Of a DNA stretch of 64,000 nucleotides, positions 57,494 to 64,000 are shown one piece after another (position 1 is the first letter of the stretch; each line of letters opens with the position of its first letter). A program made the position numbers and the translations under genes. The stretch is taken from NCBI GenBank assembly GCA_027450165.1, contig DAIDKE010000001.1, positions 134,373 through 198,372 on the forward strand. Reading direction: 5' to 3'. A model generated the notes under the pieces. That model ran no database searches. It had not been told where the DNA came from and was given only the letters and a program-made list of their open reading frames with translations. Origin of the DNA: Candidatus Saccharimonadota bacterium. GTDB lineage: Bacteria; Patescibacteriota; Saccharimonadia; Saccharimonadales; Saccharimonadaceae.

Positions 57494-57878
57494 TTTTTAA
57501 CTCCTTATTACACTTTTTACATAGCCCCGTCACCACCAAATTGCCCGATATCTCGCAGCCATCGCCGATTGAATCTTCAAGCAACGGCCGTATTTCACTG
57601 GCAATATCGGTGTCGCGCAACATATCACAATTACTGCACAAAAAATGGTCGTGCGGCTCAACATTAATATCAAACCGCATCGCGTTACCCTTGGCCGCCG
57701 GCGCCAAGGCCAGCTTGCCACGCTCAACCAAGCGCGACGTTATACGGTGGACCGTTGTCACACTAACGTCGGCATAGGTTTTTTGCATATGCTCAAGAAT
57801 CTCGATATTAGTGGCATGATGCACCCGTTCGAGAAAATCCTGAACATCTTTGGTATAACGCGTCGCGCGTTCGATCAT
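57474..57878 (-). CDS. Fur family regulator (Fur/PerR/Zur type)
   Basis: 134 residues: N-terminal winged helix (TYADVSVTTVHRITSRLVER), then metal sites HDHFLCSNC and a C-terminal CKKC, giving the two CxxC pairs of the structural zinc. Metal specificity is not decidable. The gene begins 6 nt after TACAAT, and a perfect 8-1-8 palindrome lies on that -10 box, so it most likely represses itself and the rhodanese. Confidence 0.88.
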   Translation of the reverse strand: MIERATRYTKDVQDFLERVHHATNIEILEHMQKTYADVSVTTVHRITSRLVERGKLALAPAAKGNAMRFDINVEPHDHFLCSNCDMLRDTDIASEIRPLLEDSIGDGCEISGNLVVTGLCKKCNKELKNETNHH

Positions 57879-57885
57879 GTTCTTA

Positions 57886-57902
57886 TTGTAAATGATTTAC
57901 AA
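57886..57902. promoter_or_regulatory. Fur-box-like palindrome overlapping the -10 box
   Basis: TTGTAAAT-G-ATTTACAA, a perfect 17-bp palindrome of the 7-1-7 type bound by Fur-family proteins, covering the TACAAT (57885-57890) used by the regulator's own gene. Confidence 0.75.
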
Positions 57903-58316
57903 TTAGCGTGCAACCTTCGGAAAGACCCAAAATTTCATCCAAACGTAATTCCAGCCGGTTAGGAACAGTGAAATTATTAGCTGCGACAGGTACGGCAAAA
58001 TACCTAGCCCGTTCAGCCAGTTCAGCACAAAAATATTCATCAGCAAGTTGGTCAACATCAACGCGCCAAATCTTAACAATTCGCCGCTAGTTTTGCGCTT
58101 GCCGTTGTCAGCAAACACCCACTGCTTGTCGAGGATGAAATAAATAACGTAGCTCGAGCCAATCGTAAAAGCCGTATCACTCAGCGTCAGGTTGGCCGCA
58201 CCCGGTCCCAAAATAAAGAAGAATAAATACTGCCAACCAAATTGAATTCCACCCGCCAAGTTGTAGCGGATAAATTCCCAGAGGTTTTGATGCTTATTTT
58301 TCTTTTTGGTTTTCAT
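57903..58316 (-). CDS. GtrA-like membrane protein
   Basis: About 137 residues from MKTKKKNKHQ (ATG 58316), four helices, with FIRYNLAGGIQFG, FILDKQWVFADNG and WNYVWMKFWVF matching GtrA-like proteins, which help translocate lipid-linked sugars or build teichoic-acid-like glycans. TATGCT ends 6 nt before the ATG (leaderless type). Its stop lies one base beyond the Fur palindrome. Confidence 0.8.
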   Translation of the reverse strand: MKTKKKNKHQNLWEFIRYNLAGGIQFGWQYLFFFILGPGAANLTLSDTAFTIGSSYVIYFILDKQWVFADNGKRKTSGELLRFGALMLTNLLMNIFVLNWLNGLGILPYLSQLIISLFLTGWNYVWMKFWVFPKVAR

Positions 58317-58363
58317 AAAATAAGCATACAGCAAAAAGCAAGCTGGGGAAATGGCGTCACACG

Positions 58364-59434
58364 TTACTCAAAACGTTCCAGCAGATATGCCTCGAGGCCA
58401 CCATCGTTCAGCACGCCTTGAATCTCTTCTTTTACACCCTGGCTAGACAGACCAGCTTTATAGACATGCTGCGATGCCGATCGGAGGCGTTTTTTACTAG
58501 CGGCAGACTTCGTCCTATTACCGCCGCCAGTACCCATTTTTTCACCACCTGCCCTAACAAGCCCCATTGACTGCAGTTGGCGACAGGCTTTCTTGAGCAT
58601 CGCGAGTTGCTCGTCGGGTATAGCGACGCTTTTATCGGTCGTAGCGTTAATCCGGCGCCAAAGCGCGCTCATTGTCAGGCGCTGCGCATAGTGAGTGCCT
58701 GGAGCACAAAGTACTTTTAGAATGTCGGCCGATGTTTCAATGTCTAACGACTCTTTTTCACGGATTTCTGACTCCTCAGTGTCAGTTTGAACCTCAATCG
58801 GTGTGAGTGATAAATAAGCAATCGCGCCGTGGCGAACTTTATATAAAACACCGTCTTCGACCAGCCGTTCAATATAAGGCTGCAAATCTTCAGGCTCACC
58901 ATCATAACCACCCGACACTACCGATCGCTTAAGCACCGATTGTCGCGCCAAGCCATTCTCAAAACCCTTCAGCGTTGTAATAATAACGCGATTGATGCGT
59001 AAAACAGGATCAATAAACTCCGATGCTTCTACTGGTCGACTAACCATATCCCTCAGGGCTATTCGTGCCTCACGTTCCGCCGCCAAAGATCGCCTCGCTT
59101 CAGCGCTGGCGCCAAAGTTCAACCTTTCGGCAAAGGCATATATCCCATTGGCATGCACAAACAAACCATCAATACCCAGTCTTTCGCGTGCATCGGTTTG
59201 CAGATCGGCCGCCCAATCAAGCAATGTCTCTTGAATTGTCTTAGGGTCCTCGGCCGTCATGTCATAGTTTTTCGATAAATAGTCAAAAATCTCGTCCATC
59301 GTCCATGGACGGCCAAGGTTATCACCAACTACAAACATTCGATAAACTGTCCAATAAGACTCTTCTTCACCAAAATGCTCTAAAGCATCGGGGCTCAGGT
59401 CAACAGCACGGTTCTGGTCATTTTCCATAAACAT
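58364..59434 (-). CDS. Unknown 356-residue protein, possibly multi-winged-helix
   Basis: Soluble, acidic, helical. Segments such as RPWTMDEIFDYLSKNYDMT, DLQPYIERLVEDGVLYKVRH and LKKACRQLQSMGLVR look like successive winged-helix units, so a nucleic-acid-binding or recombination-regulatory role is possible. The C-terminal third is basic (GNRTKSAASKKRLRSASQ). Leaderless: TGtTATAAT (59451-59443) with 8 nt to the ATG. No family recognised. Confidence 0.6.
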   Translation of the reverse strand: MFMENDQNRAVDLSPDALEHFGEEESYWTVYRMFVVGDNLGRPWTMDEIFDYLSKNYDMTAEDPKTIQETLLDWAADLQTDARERLGIDGLFVHANGIYAFAERLNFGASAEARRSLAAEREARIALRDMVSRPVEASEFIDPVLRINRVIITTLKGFENGLARQSVLKRSVVSGGYDGEPEDLQPYIERLVEDGVLYKVRHGAIAYLSLTPIEVQTDTEESEIREKESLDIETSADILKVLCAPGTHYAQRLTMSALWRRINATTDKSVAIPDEQLAMLKKACRQLQSMGLVRAGGEKMGTGGGNRTKSAASKKRLRSASQHVYKAGLSSQGVKEEIQGVLNDGGLEAYLLERFE

Positions 59435-59507
59435 AAAGTGTTATTATAACATAATAAGTATAAACGTACAATATAACAGCAATCGTTGATCACTGCTTCA
59501 CGAGTTT

Positions 59508-60113
59508 TTAGTCGTCACCGCCACCACCGCCGCTACTTGGCACCGTGATGTAAATTGGTGTAATAACTTTTTGAATTACTATTTGGGTTTGCGTCTCAGG
59601 CGCTACCGGCTTGGCTACAACCTGAAAATCGGCATAGGGTATGGCCGTGTAATTGCTCGCAAAACTTGCGATACGATAAATACCAGGCTTTTTAAAAAGG
59701 TTTGGCCAATCAGCGAAAGTTTGAGTATACGTACCGTTAGCAGCAATTGTTACTTGGCTGGGCTTGCCAGCACAAGTTGAGTTCGCCGCCTTGTCATGAA
59801 TACGCACCCAAGAACTATTGTTCCATGAATAAACATATAGCGGTTCTTGCGGGCAATTATTAGTTAAAACTATAGGTACACTCAGACCATTTTTCAGAGT
59901 ATAGCCTATCTCATCACCAACTGTGTATTTCGTTTTTGAGGTAGTCAAGCTTAATTTGCCGCTCGCGAAGTTTAAGGTGTTGACGGTCGAGGCTTGCCGG
60001 TAAACTACAAAAGCAAAACCTAGTACCAGCAAGATATAGATAGCTACCCAGCCAAAGAGGCGCTTGCGCCTGTTGCGCTCGCGGATAGTTGCTAGCGCTG
60101 GTACCTGATTCAT
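59508..60113 (-). CDS. Membrane-anchored Ig-like protein of the electron-transfer cluster
   Basis: 201 residues: one N-terminal helix (LFGWVAIYILLVLGFAFVVY) and an external beta domain (KTKYTVGDEIGYTLKNG ... GIYRIASFAS) of the BsuPI/Ig-like type with two Cys, ending in a Gly/Asp tail. Its start overlaps the ferric-reductase-like gene by 4 nt. Function unknown. Confidence 0.68.
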   Translation of the reverse strand: MNQVPALATIRERNRRKRLFGWVAIYILLVLGFAFVVYRQASTVNTLNFASGKLSLTTSKTKYTVGDEIGYTLKNGLSVPIVLTNNCPQEPLYVYSWNNSSWVRIHDKAANSTCAGKPSQVTIAANGTYTQTFADWPNLFKKPGIYRIASFASNYTAIPYADFQVVAKPVAPETQTQIVIQKVITPIYITVPSSGGGGGDD

Positions 60114-60838
60114 TGCGCCCTAGCCCTCCTGCGCAGCCTATAAACAATAGCTATCGCAACCACACAACCAAAAATAATCCATATGACACGCAGGGCGCCT
60201 TGCATTAAGTCGGTTCCCAAATACAGCGCGTGGAAGAAAACAAATATCATAGTTAGGTAGGCCAGGAAATGGAATAGCTTCCAGGTGTGTGGCTTTTTAT
60301 CGATCCATAAAATAGAGCTTAAGATGATAGCAAGCACAAAATACAGCGCAAGCACGCCCATAGCAACGTAGATTGACCCTAAGTGATAGCCACCGATGCT
60401 AACTTCTTTGTAGTGCGACAGAAACGGCAAAAGTATCTGCGCAACCGTGAACGGTACATACGAATCAAATAGCAGTGTGATAACGTGAATTAAAACTGAG
60501 ACACCAAATACAAAGGCGATTGCTTTATGAGTCGCCCAAGCCGTAAGCGGCTCAAGAAAACGGAAGGTAGCGCCGGTAATAAAACCGATTCCAGAGAGCA
60601 TCAACACCACTAACGAGATGGCCGCCACAAAGCCTGCAGCCCTAGTAACATACCACGGCCACGAAGATTTGGCTCGAGACTCTAGTTGCCGAGCGACGCT
60701 AGGCCCTTGGACGGGTTTGACTAATATGTTAGGCGAATCGTTGGTGCTACTGACCGCAAATACCGATGTCGGCATTAGGCAGCAGGCAGCCAACGATATT
60801 ACGCCGGCTATTTTAATAGCTAAAAAAACTTTATGCAT
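60110..60838 (-). CDS. Ferric-reductase-like heme membrane protein
   Basis: 242 residues: a signal-type first helix, an external loop of about 45 residues, then five to six helices carrying paired histidines (WATHKAIAFVFGVSVLIH and KLFHFLAYLTMIFVFFHAL) spaced as in ferric-reductase/MsrQ-like transmembrane domains that bind two b-type hemes. It would carry electrons across the membrane. Overlaps ApbE at its 5' end by 8 nt. Confidence 0.75.
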   Translation of the reverse strand: MHKVFLAIKIAGVISLAACCLMPTSVFAVSSTNDSPNILVKPVQGPSVARQLESRAKSSWPWYVTRAAGFVAAISLVVLMLSGIGFITGATFRFLEPLTAWATHKAIAFVFGVSVLIHVITLLFDSYVPFTVAQILLPFLSHYKEVSIGGYHLGSIYVAMGVLALYFVLAIILSSILWIDKKPHTWKLFHFLAYLTMIFVFFHALYLGTDLMQGALRVIWIIFGCVVAIAIVYRLRRRARAQ

Positions 60839-61775
60839 GAACAGCTCCTAAAGTAATATTACTACCCAACGACACAATGCGAGACCCCCCGTTTTTGGCT
60901 TGGCATTGCAGCACTGCAGCTTTGACTCCCTTATTTTTTAGAAATTCCATCCCCAGGCTGCAGCCTAGTATAATCGCACAACTTGCCAGTACGTCGGCCC
61001 GTAAGGATGAGTTGTCGTGTACGGTCGCTAGAAATACATCTGTCTTTGCTGGTTGCAATGTTCGTGGATCAATAATATGATGCCAAGATCTACCATTCTT
61101 CTTGCCTTTATGTACAGTTGTGCCAGATGTTGCCACACCAGACGGCGAGGTAATCGTAATACCACCAATGTCGCGCTTTTGATTGTCGGCGGCTTGGATA
61201 GTCACAAACCACGGCTGGCGATTGTCATTTTGGCCGCCGATCGCTATATCACCACCGAGTGATAGCCAGTAGCCGGTAACCAAATCTGGCAATTTAGCTC
61301 GCAGCGAGTCCGCTAAATAACCCTTACCACACCCCCCAAGATCTAGTGCCGATCCATAAGGAATTCGCGCCCAAGTATCACCAATCTCTAGCTGGTCAAT
61401 GCCTACGACTGTTTTACCAGAATAATCATCTACTTCGTCTTGTTCTCGCCCGGGCACCCGAGACCCAACATAGCCAGCAGCTTGAAGCGCTGGTAGGATA
61501 AATGGATTGTATAGACCTTCAGTATCTTGGGCAATTGCGCGGGCAGCTGTTAACAGTTCATGAAATTCAGGAGTAATCGATTTTTTGACGCCGGCACTTC
61601 TATTAAAAGTTGACAGTTCACTATCTGGCAAAAATCGACTAAAGCGTCGCTCAAACAAAAAAATCTCTCGCCACAACTTGTGGTACAGGGCCTCAATATC
61701 GCCAGCCGGCGCCTCGCTCACAAGTGACAGGCCGGTTTTACTACCAAGCGCGACAAACTCCTGGTAATACTGCAT
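60831..61775 (-). CDS. apbE: FAD:protein FMN transferase (ApbE)
   Basis: 314 residues from MQYYQEFVALG (ATG 61775, TGATG overlap with the reductase stop; an upstream in-frame codon is less likely). LDLGGCGKGYLADSL, YWLSLGGDIAIGG, SGTTVHKG and HHIIDPRTLQPAKT are the ApbE signature blocks. It attaches FMN covalently to Thr in target proteins; no typical FMN-binding-domain target is in the window. No obvious lipobox, so location is unclear. Confidence 0.88.
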   Translation of the reverse strand: MQYYQEFVALGSKTGLSLVSEAPAGDIEALYHKLWREIFLFERRFSRFLPDSELSTFNRSAGVKKSITPEFHELLTAARAIAQDTEGLYNPFILPALQAAGYVGSRVPGREQDEVDDYSGKTVVGIDQLEIGDTWARIPYGSALDLGGCGKGYLADSLRAKLPDLVTGYWLSLGGDIAIGGQNDNRQPWFVTIQAADNQKRDIGGITITSPSGVATSGTTVHKGKKNGRSWHHIIDPRTLQPAKTDVFLATVHDNSSLRADVLASCAIILGCSLGMEFLKNKGVKAAVLQCQAKNGGSRIVSLGSNITLGAVHA

Positions 61776-62869
61776 CAGATACACCTTCCTGACGGTGTCG
61801 TCTGACAAGTAGGCGCCGGCGCGGTTATGGGCGCCGTATAGATTGGGGCAGCAGTCTGAGGCGCCGGGTTGACGGTACTTGAACTAGACCCAGACGATTG
61901 ATTATCCGTCGGAGCCGTAATAACATCTGGCGATGGTGGAATACTATTGATGAGCTGATCAAGCTGCTCACCGCGAGCATTAGTGATAAGATAAGGCGCC
62001 GTCTTGGTTGGCCGCTGGGTTGTGTTTGGCGGTAATGATTTCAATAGATCACTGACAGTTATCGCAAAGGCGCCTAAAGTAAGGCCGATTACTCCAACAG
62101 CATAGATGTTTGCCGGCCAGCTGCGCAATACGCTTGTCTGTTTTGGCGAAGACTGAGTAAAGGCTTCGGTTAAAATACTCGACCTTGAGGCGCCGCGTTT
62201 CGTGAGCACCCCCACCATAGGTTTCATAAAAAACGGCGGTCCACATATAAAAAATCGACGGTCTTGGTAGCTATTGCCCGTAACCTTGTCGAGTAGCTCA
62301 GCTGTTATATAACCAGTTTCGGCCTGCTGCTGTGGCAGTTTATCGACTGGACCTTTACCAACTACGAATACAACCTTAAGGTTCGGGTGACTAGCCTGGA
62401 TCGCCAATAGCTCATCGCCAAACGGTATATCATCTTGGGTCGCACAACTATATAGCAATGTTACGTCATTAGTCGCATTCAAATCGCGCAGGTAGCGCAA
62501 TATGCTTATAAAAGGCGTAATGCCGATTCCGCCAGCTAAAAATACCGCTTTTTTATCGTTTGCCGTGTCAAAAACAAAGCCGCCGAATGGACCCGTAACG
62601 TTAACGACATCGCCAACTTGCAGCTTGCTTAATGCGGTAGTGAATTGTCCTCGTACTCGCATACTAAACTGCAGGCTGTGCTGATCGGTGGGCGAACTGA
62701 CGATTGAAAAACAGCGTGTCGTCGAAGCTTTCCGACGTTTTTCAAAGCTAATTGCCGCATATTGGCCTGGTTGAAACGCCATCGGCCGCTCGGACTCGTC
62801 GCGCTTTAAAGTCAAAAGCAACGTCGAGCCTGTAATTTTAGCGCTTTCTTGAACGACATAGGTATGCAT
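61775..62869 (-). CDS. FAD/NAD(P)H oxidoreductase (FNR-like) with C-terminal membrane anchor
   Basis: 364 residues. Residues 1-235 form a ferredoxin-reductase module: FQPGQYAAI, FAD motif RCFSIVSSP, NAD(P) site GGIGITPFISI and CGPPFFM. A helix follows (NIYAVGVIGLTLGAFAITV), then a Pro/Thr/Ser-rich outside tail ending in two Cys (PTCQTTPSGRCI). No 2Fe-2S cysteines. Likely donor of electrons from cytosolic NAD(P)H to the heme protein encoded downstream. TATAAT ends 10 nt before the ATG. Confidence 0.82.
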   Translation of the reverse strand: MHTYVVQESAKITGSTLLLTLKRDESERPMAFQPGQYAAISFEKRRKASTTRCFSIVSSPTDQHSLQFSMRVRGQFTTALSKLQVGDVVNVTGPFGGFVFDTANDKKAVFLAGGIGITPFISILRYLRDLNATNDVTLLYSCATQDDIPFGDELLAIQASHPNLKVVFVVGKGPVDKLPQQQAETGYITAELLDKVTGNSYQDRRFFICGPPFFMKPMVGVLTKRGASRSSILTEAFTQSSPKQTSVLRSWPANIYAVGVIGLTLGAFAITVSDLLKSLPPNTTQRPTKTAPYLITNARGEQLDQLINSIPPSPDVITAPTDNQSSGSSSSTVNPAPQTAAPIYTAPITAPAPTCQTTPSGRCI

Positions 62870-62995
62870 GCTTATGGTTATTATAACATCTATAGCAATC
62901 TTGATTGCTTATCATAAATCAAAGAACTAGAGCTCAAATCCAGGTAATCTGAAACAATAAAATAACCCCAGCTATAAAGGCTGAGGTGATTTTTT

Positions 62996-63070
62996 TGGCT
63001 CCGGAGGCCGGGCTCGAACCGGCGACCTCGAAGTTAACAGCTTCTTGCTCTACCACTGAGCTACTCCGGA
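62996..63070 (-). tRNA. tRNA-Asn (GTT)
   Basis: 75 nt with encoded CCA. Acceptor TCCGGAG/CTCCGGA, D arm GCTC/GAGC, anticodon loop CTGTTAA, T arm GCCGG/CCGGC. Anticodon GTT reads Asn codons; of interest because the window's AspRS may be non-discriminating. Confidence 0.95.
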
Positions 63071-63106
63071 ATACTCGCTGTATTATACCGCCCGCACCAG
63101 GGGTCG

Positions 63107-63559
63107 TCAAGGCTTATGCGACCGATTGGCGGCTTGCAGTCGCGAGCGATACGCGACGTAGGCTTCGTCGAGTCCTAAAATCTTTAGTGCGCCAACTAAC
63201 ACAAACAATTCATCGAGCACTTCACCACTGCCGGTTTGCTCGTATTCGTCAAATTTGCGGTTAACCACACCGGTGATCCATTTTTCTTGGGCCTGGGTCA
63301 CCACGTGATGTTCAGATTTCGTCAGCCGAGTCGTCACAACTTCCAGCGAGCGCGCCGAGTTGTCTCGTTTGCGTAGATATCCCTTGGTAATTAAGCCTTC
63401 GATATGCACCGCTACGGTCGAAACAGACTTGTAGCCTAGCGCCCGCATGATTTCGCGATAACTTGGGCCGTAGCCATGGCCCTGAATAAAAGCATCGACA
63501 AAGCTCAGCAATTCGCGCTGGCGTTTGGTCGATCGTTCGTTAGTTTGCGGTTCGTTCAT
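63107..63559 (-). CDS. LexA-like DNA-binding protein without the S24 protease domain
   Basis: 150 residues. Residues ~10-75 match the LexA N-terminal winged helix (KRQRELLSFVDAFIQGHGYG, PSYREIMRALGYKSVSTVAV). The rest is a helical domain with no AG cleavage site or Ser-Lys dyad, so it cannot self-cleave like LexA. It may be a constitutive or differently induced regulator. Overlaps the upstream gene by 4 nt (ATGA). Confidence 0.78.
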   Translation of the reverse strand: MNEPQTNERSTKRQRELLSFVDAFIQGHGYGPSYREIMRALGYKSVSTVAVHIEGLITKGYLRKRDNSARSLEVVTTRLTKSEHHVVTQAQEKWITGVVNRKFDEYEQTGSGEVLDELFVLVGALKILGLDEAYVAYRSRLQAANRSHKP

Positions 63560-64000
63560 AACAGTTCATGTTTACCCTTCGATAATACCACCGGCTGAGC
63601 CACGACTAACCCAGCCAGCCCCCACCAGACAATCGCCACGGTATCGTCGACGAATACTGGCAGCAGCACGCCAATCACCGCTAAACAAACACCGCCAGCT
63701 AGCACGCCGATCGCTAGCCAGTCGCGCCGCCGTTCATATAGCCGCCACAACACCAGGCCGAAAATCGCCAAGAATAGCGCCAAGCCCAGCCAGCCACTTT
63801 CATGCGCCACGAACAAATATTGATTCTCGATAATCGTCGGTGCGCCGGTGTACAGCGACGCCGAGCCGGTACTGCCCACGCCGGTGCCAAGCGGTTCATG
63901 TACCAAAGCCTTCATGCCGGCCGCCAGCGAACTAATGTGTCCACTGTCCGACTTGCTGGCGCTGCCGCCATCTGGGTTGCTGTGATAGATCACATTTTGG
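63556..64000 (-). CDS. O-antigen ligase-like membrane protein, C-terminal part (cut by window edge)
   Basis: The last ~147 residues are inside the window: a large outside loop (GMKALVHEPLGTGVGSTGSA ... ENQYLFVAHESGWLGLALF) followed by about four helices. The loop pattern HEPLGTGVGS...ENQYL is that of the Wzy/WaaL O-antigen polymerase-ligase superfamily, so it may polymerise or transfer surface glycan. The N-terminus lies beyond 64000. Confidence 0.78.
   Translation of the reverse strand, partial: QNVIYHSNPDGGSASKSDSGHISSLAAGMKALVHEPLGTGVGSTGSASLYTGAPTIIENQYLFVAHESGWLGLALFLAIFGLVLWRLYERRRDWLAIGVLAGGVCLAVIGVLLPVFVDDTVAIVWWGLAGLVVAQPVVLSKGKHELL

Noticed and set aside
60560-60580. TGAT motif in the ferric-reductase-like protein as an ApbE flavinylation site
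   Set aside because: FITGATFRF lacks the Asp of the Dxx[ST]GAT consensus and lies at a membrane helix end; more likely coincidence.
62986-63264. Plus-strand frame over tRNA-Asn
   Set aside because: Overlaps the tRNA gene and the LexA-like gene; no ribosome site.
1-64000. CRISPR array, insertion sequences, rRNA genes, prophage
   Set aside because: No regularly spaced repeats, transposase/integrase motifs, rRNA sequence or phage structural genes were recognised on either strand.
1-64000. Alternative genetic code (TGA = Gly) as in Gracilibacteria/Absconditabacteria
   Set aside because: TGA is used as a true stop at tightly coupled junctions (for example 6041-6043, 15951-15953, 61775-61777) and does not interrupt conserved domains.

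Overview
The window looks like one chromosome segment of an ultra-small, Gram-positive-type (monoderm) bacterium of the Candidate Phyla Radiation, most likely Candidatus Saccharibacteria (TM7). This is an inference. It rests on: standard stop codons including TGA (so not the recoded Absconditabacteria/Gracilibacteria); sortases and sortase-type surface proteins; a compact archaeal-type AspRS; a short TilS; several fused or reduced proteins; a heliorhodopsin; and no biosynthetic pathway anywhere in 64 kb. Coding density is high, with many 1-11 nt gene overlaps. Many genes carry a -10 hexamer only 6-8 nt before the start codon, which implies leaderless mRNAs.

Layout. 1-6307 (minus): lepA (cut by the edge), murJ, ftsH, tilS, a Y-family polymerase and a small partner. 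6534-8402: a 5'-nucleotidase-like HAD protein, tRNA-CAT, a membrane protein and a house-cleaning NTPase. 8441-13542 (minus): two giant paralogues, each a type IV pilin N-terminus joined to two FGE/C-type-lectin-like domains; the second also has a Gly-rich tail. An inverted-repeat leader lies between them. 13584-17620: membrane proteins and a three-gene set (membrane protein, ATP-cone protein, flavin oxidoreductase without redox cysteines). 17633-18580: two GC-rich, independently promoted and terminated small-gene units, followed by initiator tRNA-Met. 18766-24400: a phosphatase, a FtsB/DivIC-like division protein, tRNA-CAT, a nuclease-fold enzyme, a newly noticed 38-codon leaderless gene, and an ABC exporter. 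24457-34731: murC, NUDIX, a CYTH-kinase fusion, secreted proteins, an MBL hydrolase, a pseudopilin, a TM2 protein, aspS, a CBS protein and a DsbA-like protein. 34815-45643: a short orphan unit, MFS exporter plus AbrB regulator with promoter-embedded repeats, TylF-like methyltransferase, a truncated surface protein meeting an SDR gene at a perfect palindrome, hisS, DUF5692, a sortase, a second ABC exporter, and a NUDIX/helical-repeat fusion.

45759-52337 (minus) is a stress and light block: ChaB, DUF1801, VOC, MsrA-MsrB, heliorhodopsin, a metal P-type ATPase, thymidylate kinase and a Crp/Fnr regulator. 52456-57130 is a surface-assembly locus: three exported proteins sharing TGPDS and NTTAGDA-type repeats, a sortase and a glycosyltransferase-like membrane protein. 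57233-58316 holds rhodanese, a Fur-family regulator with a perfect operator in its own promoter, and GtrA. 59508-62869 is a membrane electron-transfer cluster: flavin reductase, ApbE, ferric-reductase-like heme protein and an exported Ig-like protein. The window ends with tRNA-Asn, a LexA-like DNA-binding protein without a protease domain, and a partial O-antigen-ligase-like protein.

The most interesting material: the DGR-target-like pilin/FGE pair with its switch-like leader, the surface/sortase locus, the twin GC-rich units, the pervasive leaderless promoter layout, heliorhodopsin beside MsrAB, the Cys-less flavoprotein set, and the electron-transfer cluster. No CRISPR array, transposase, reverse transcriptase, integrase or rRNA gene was seen.
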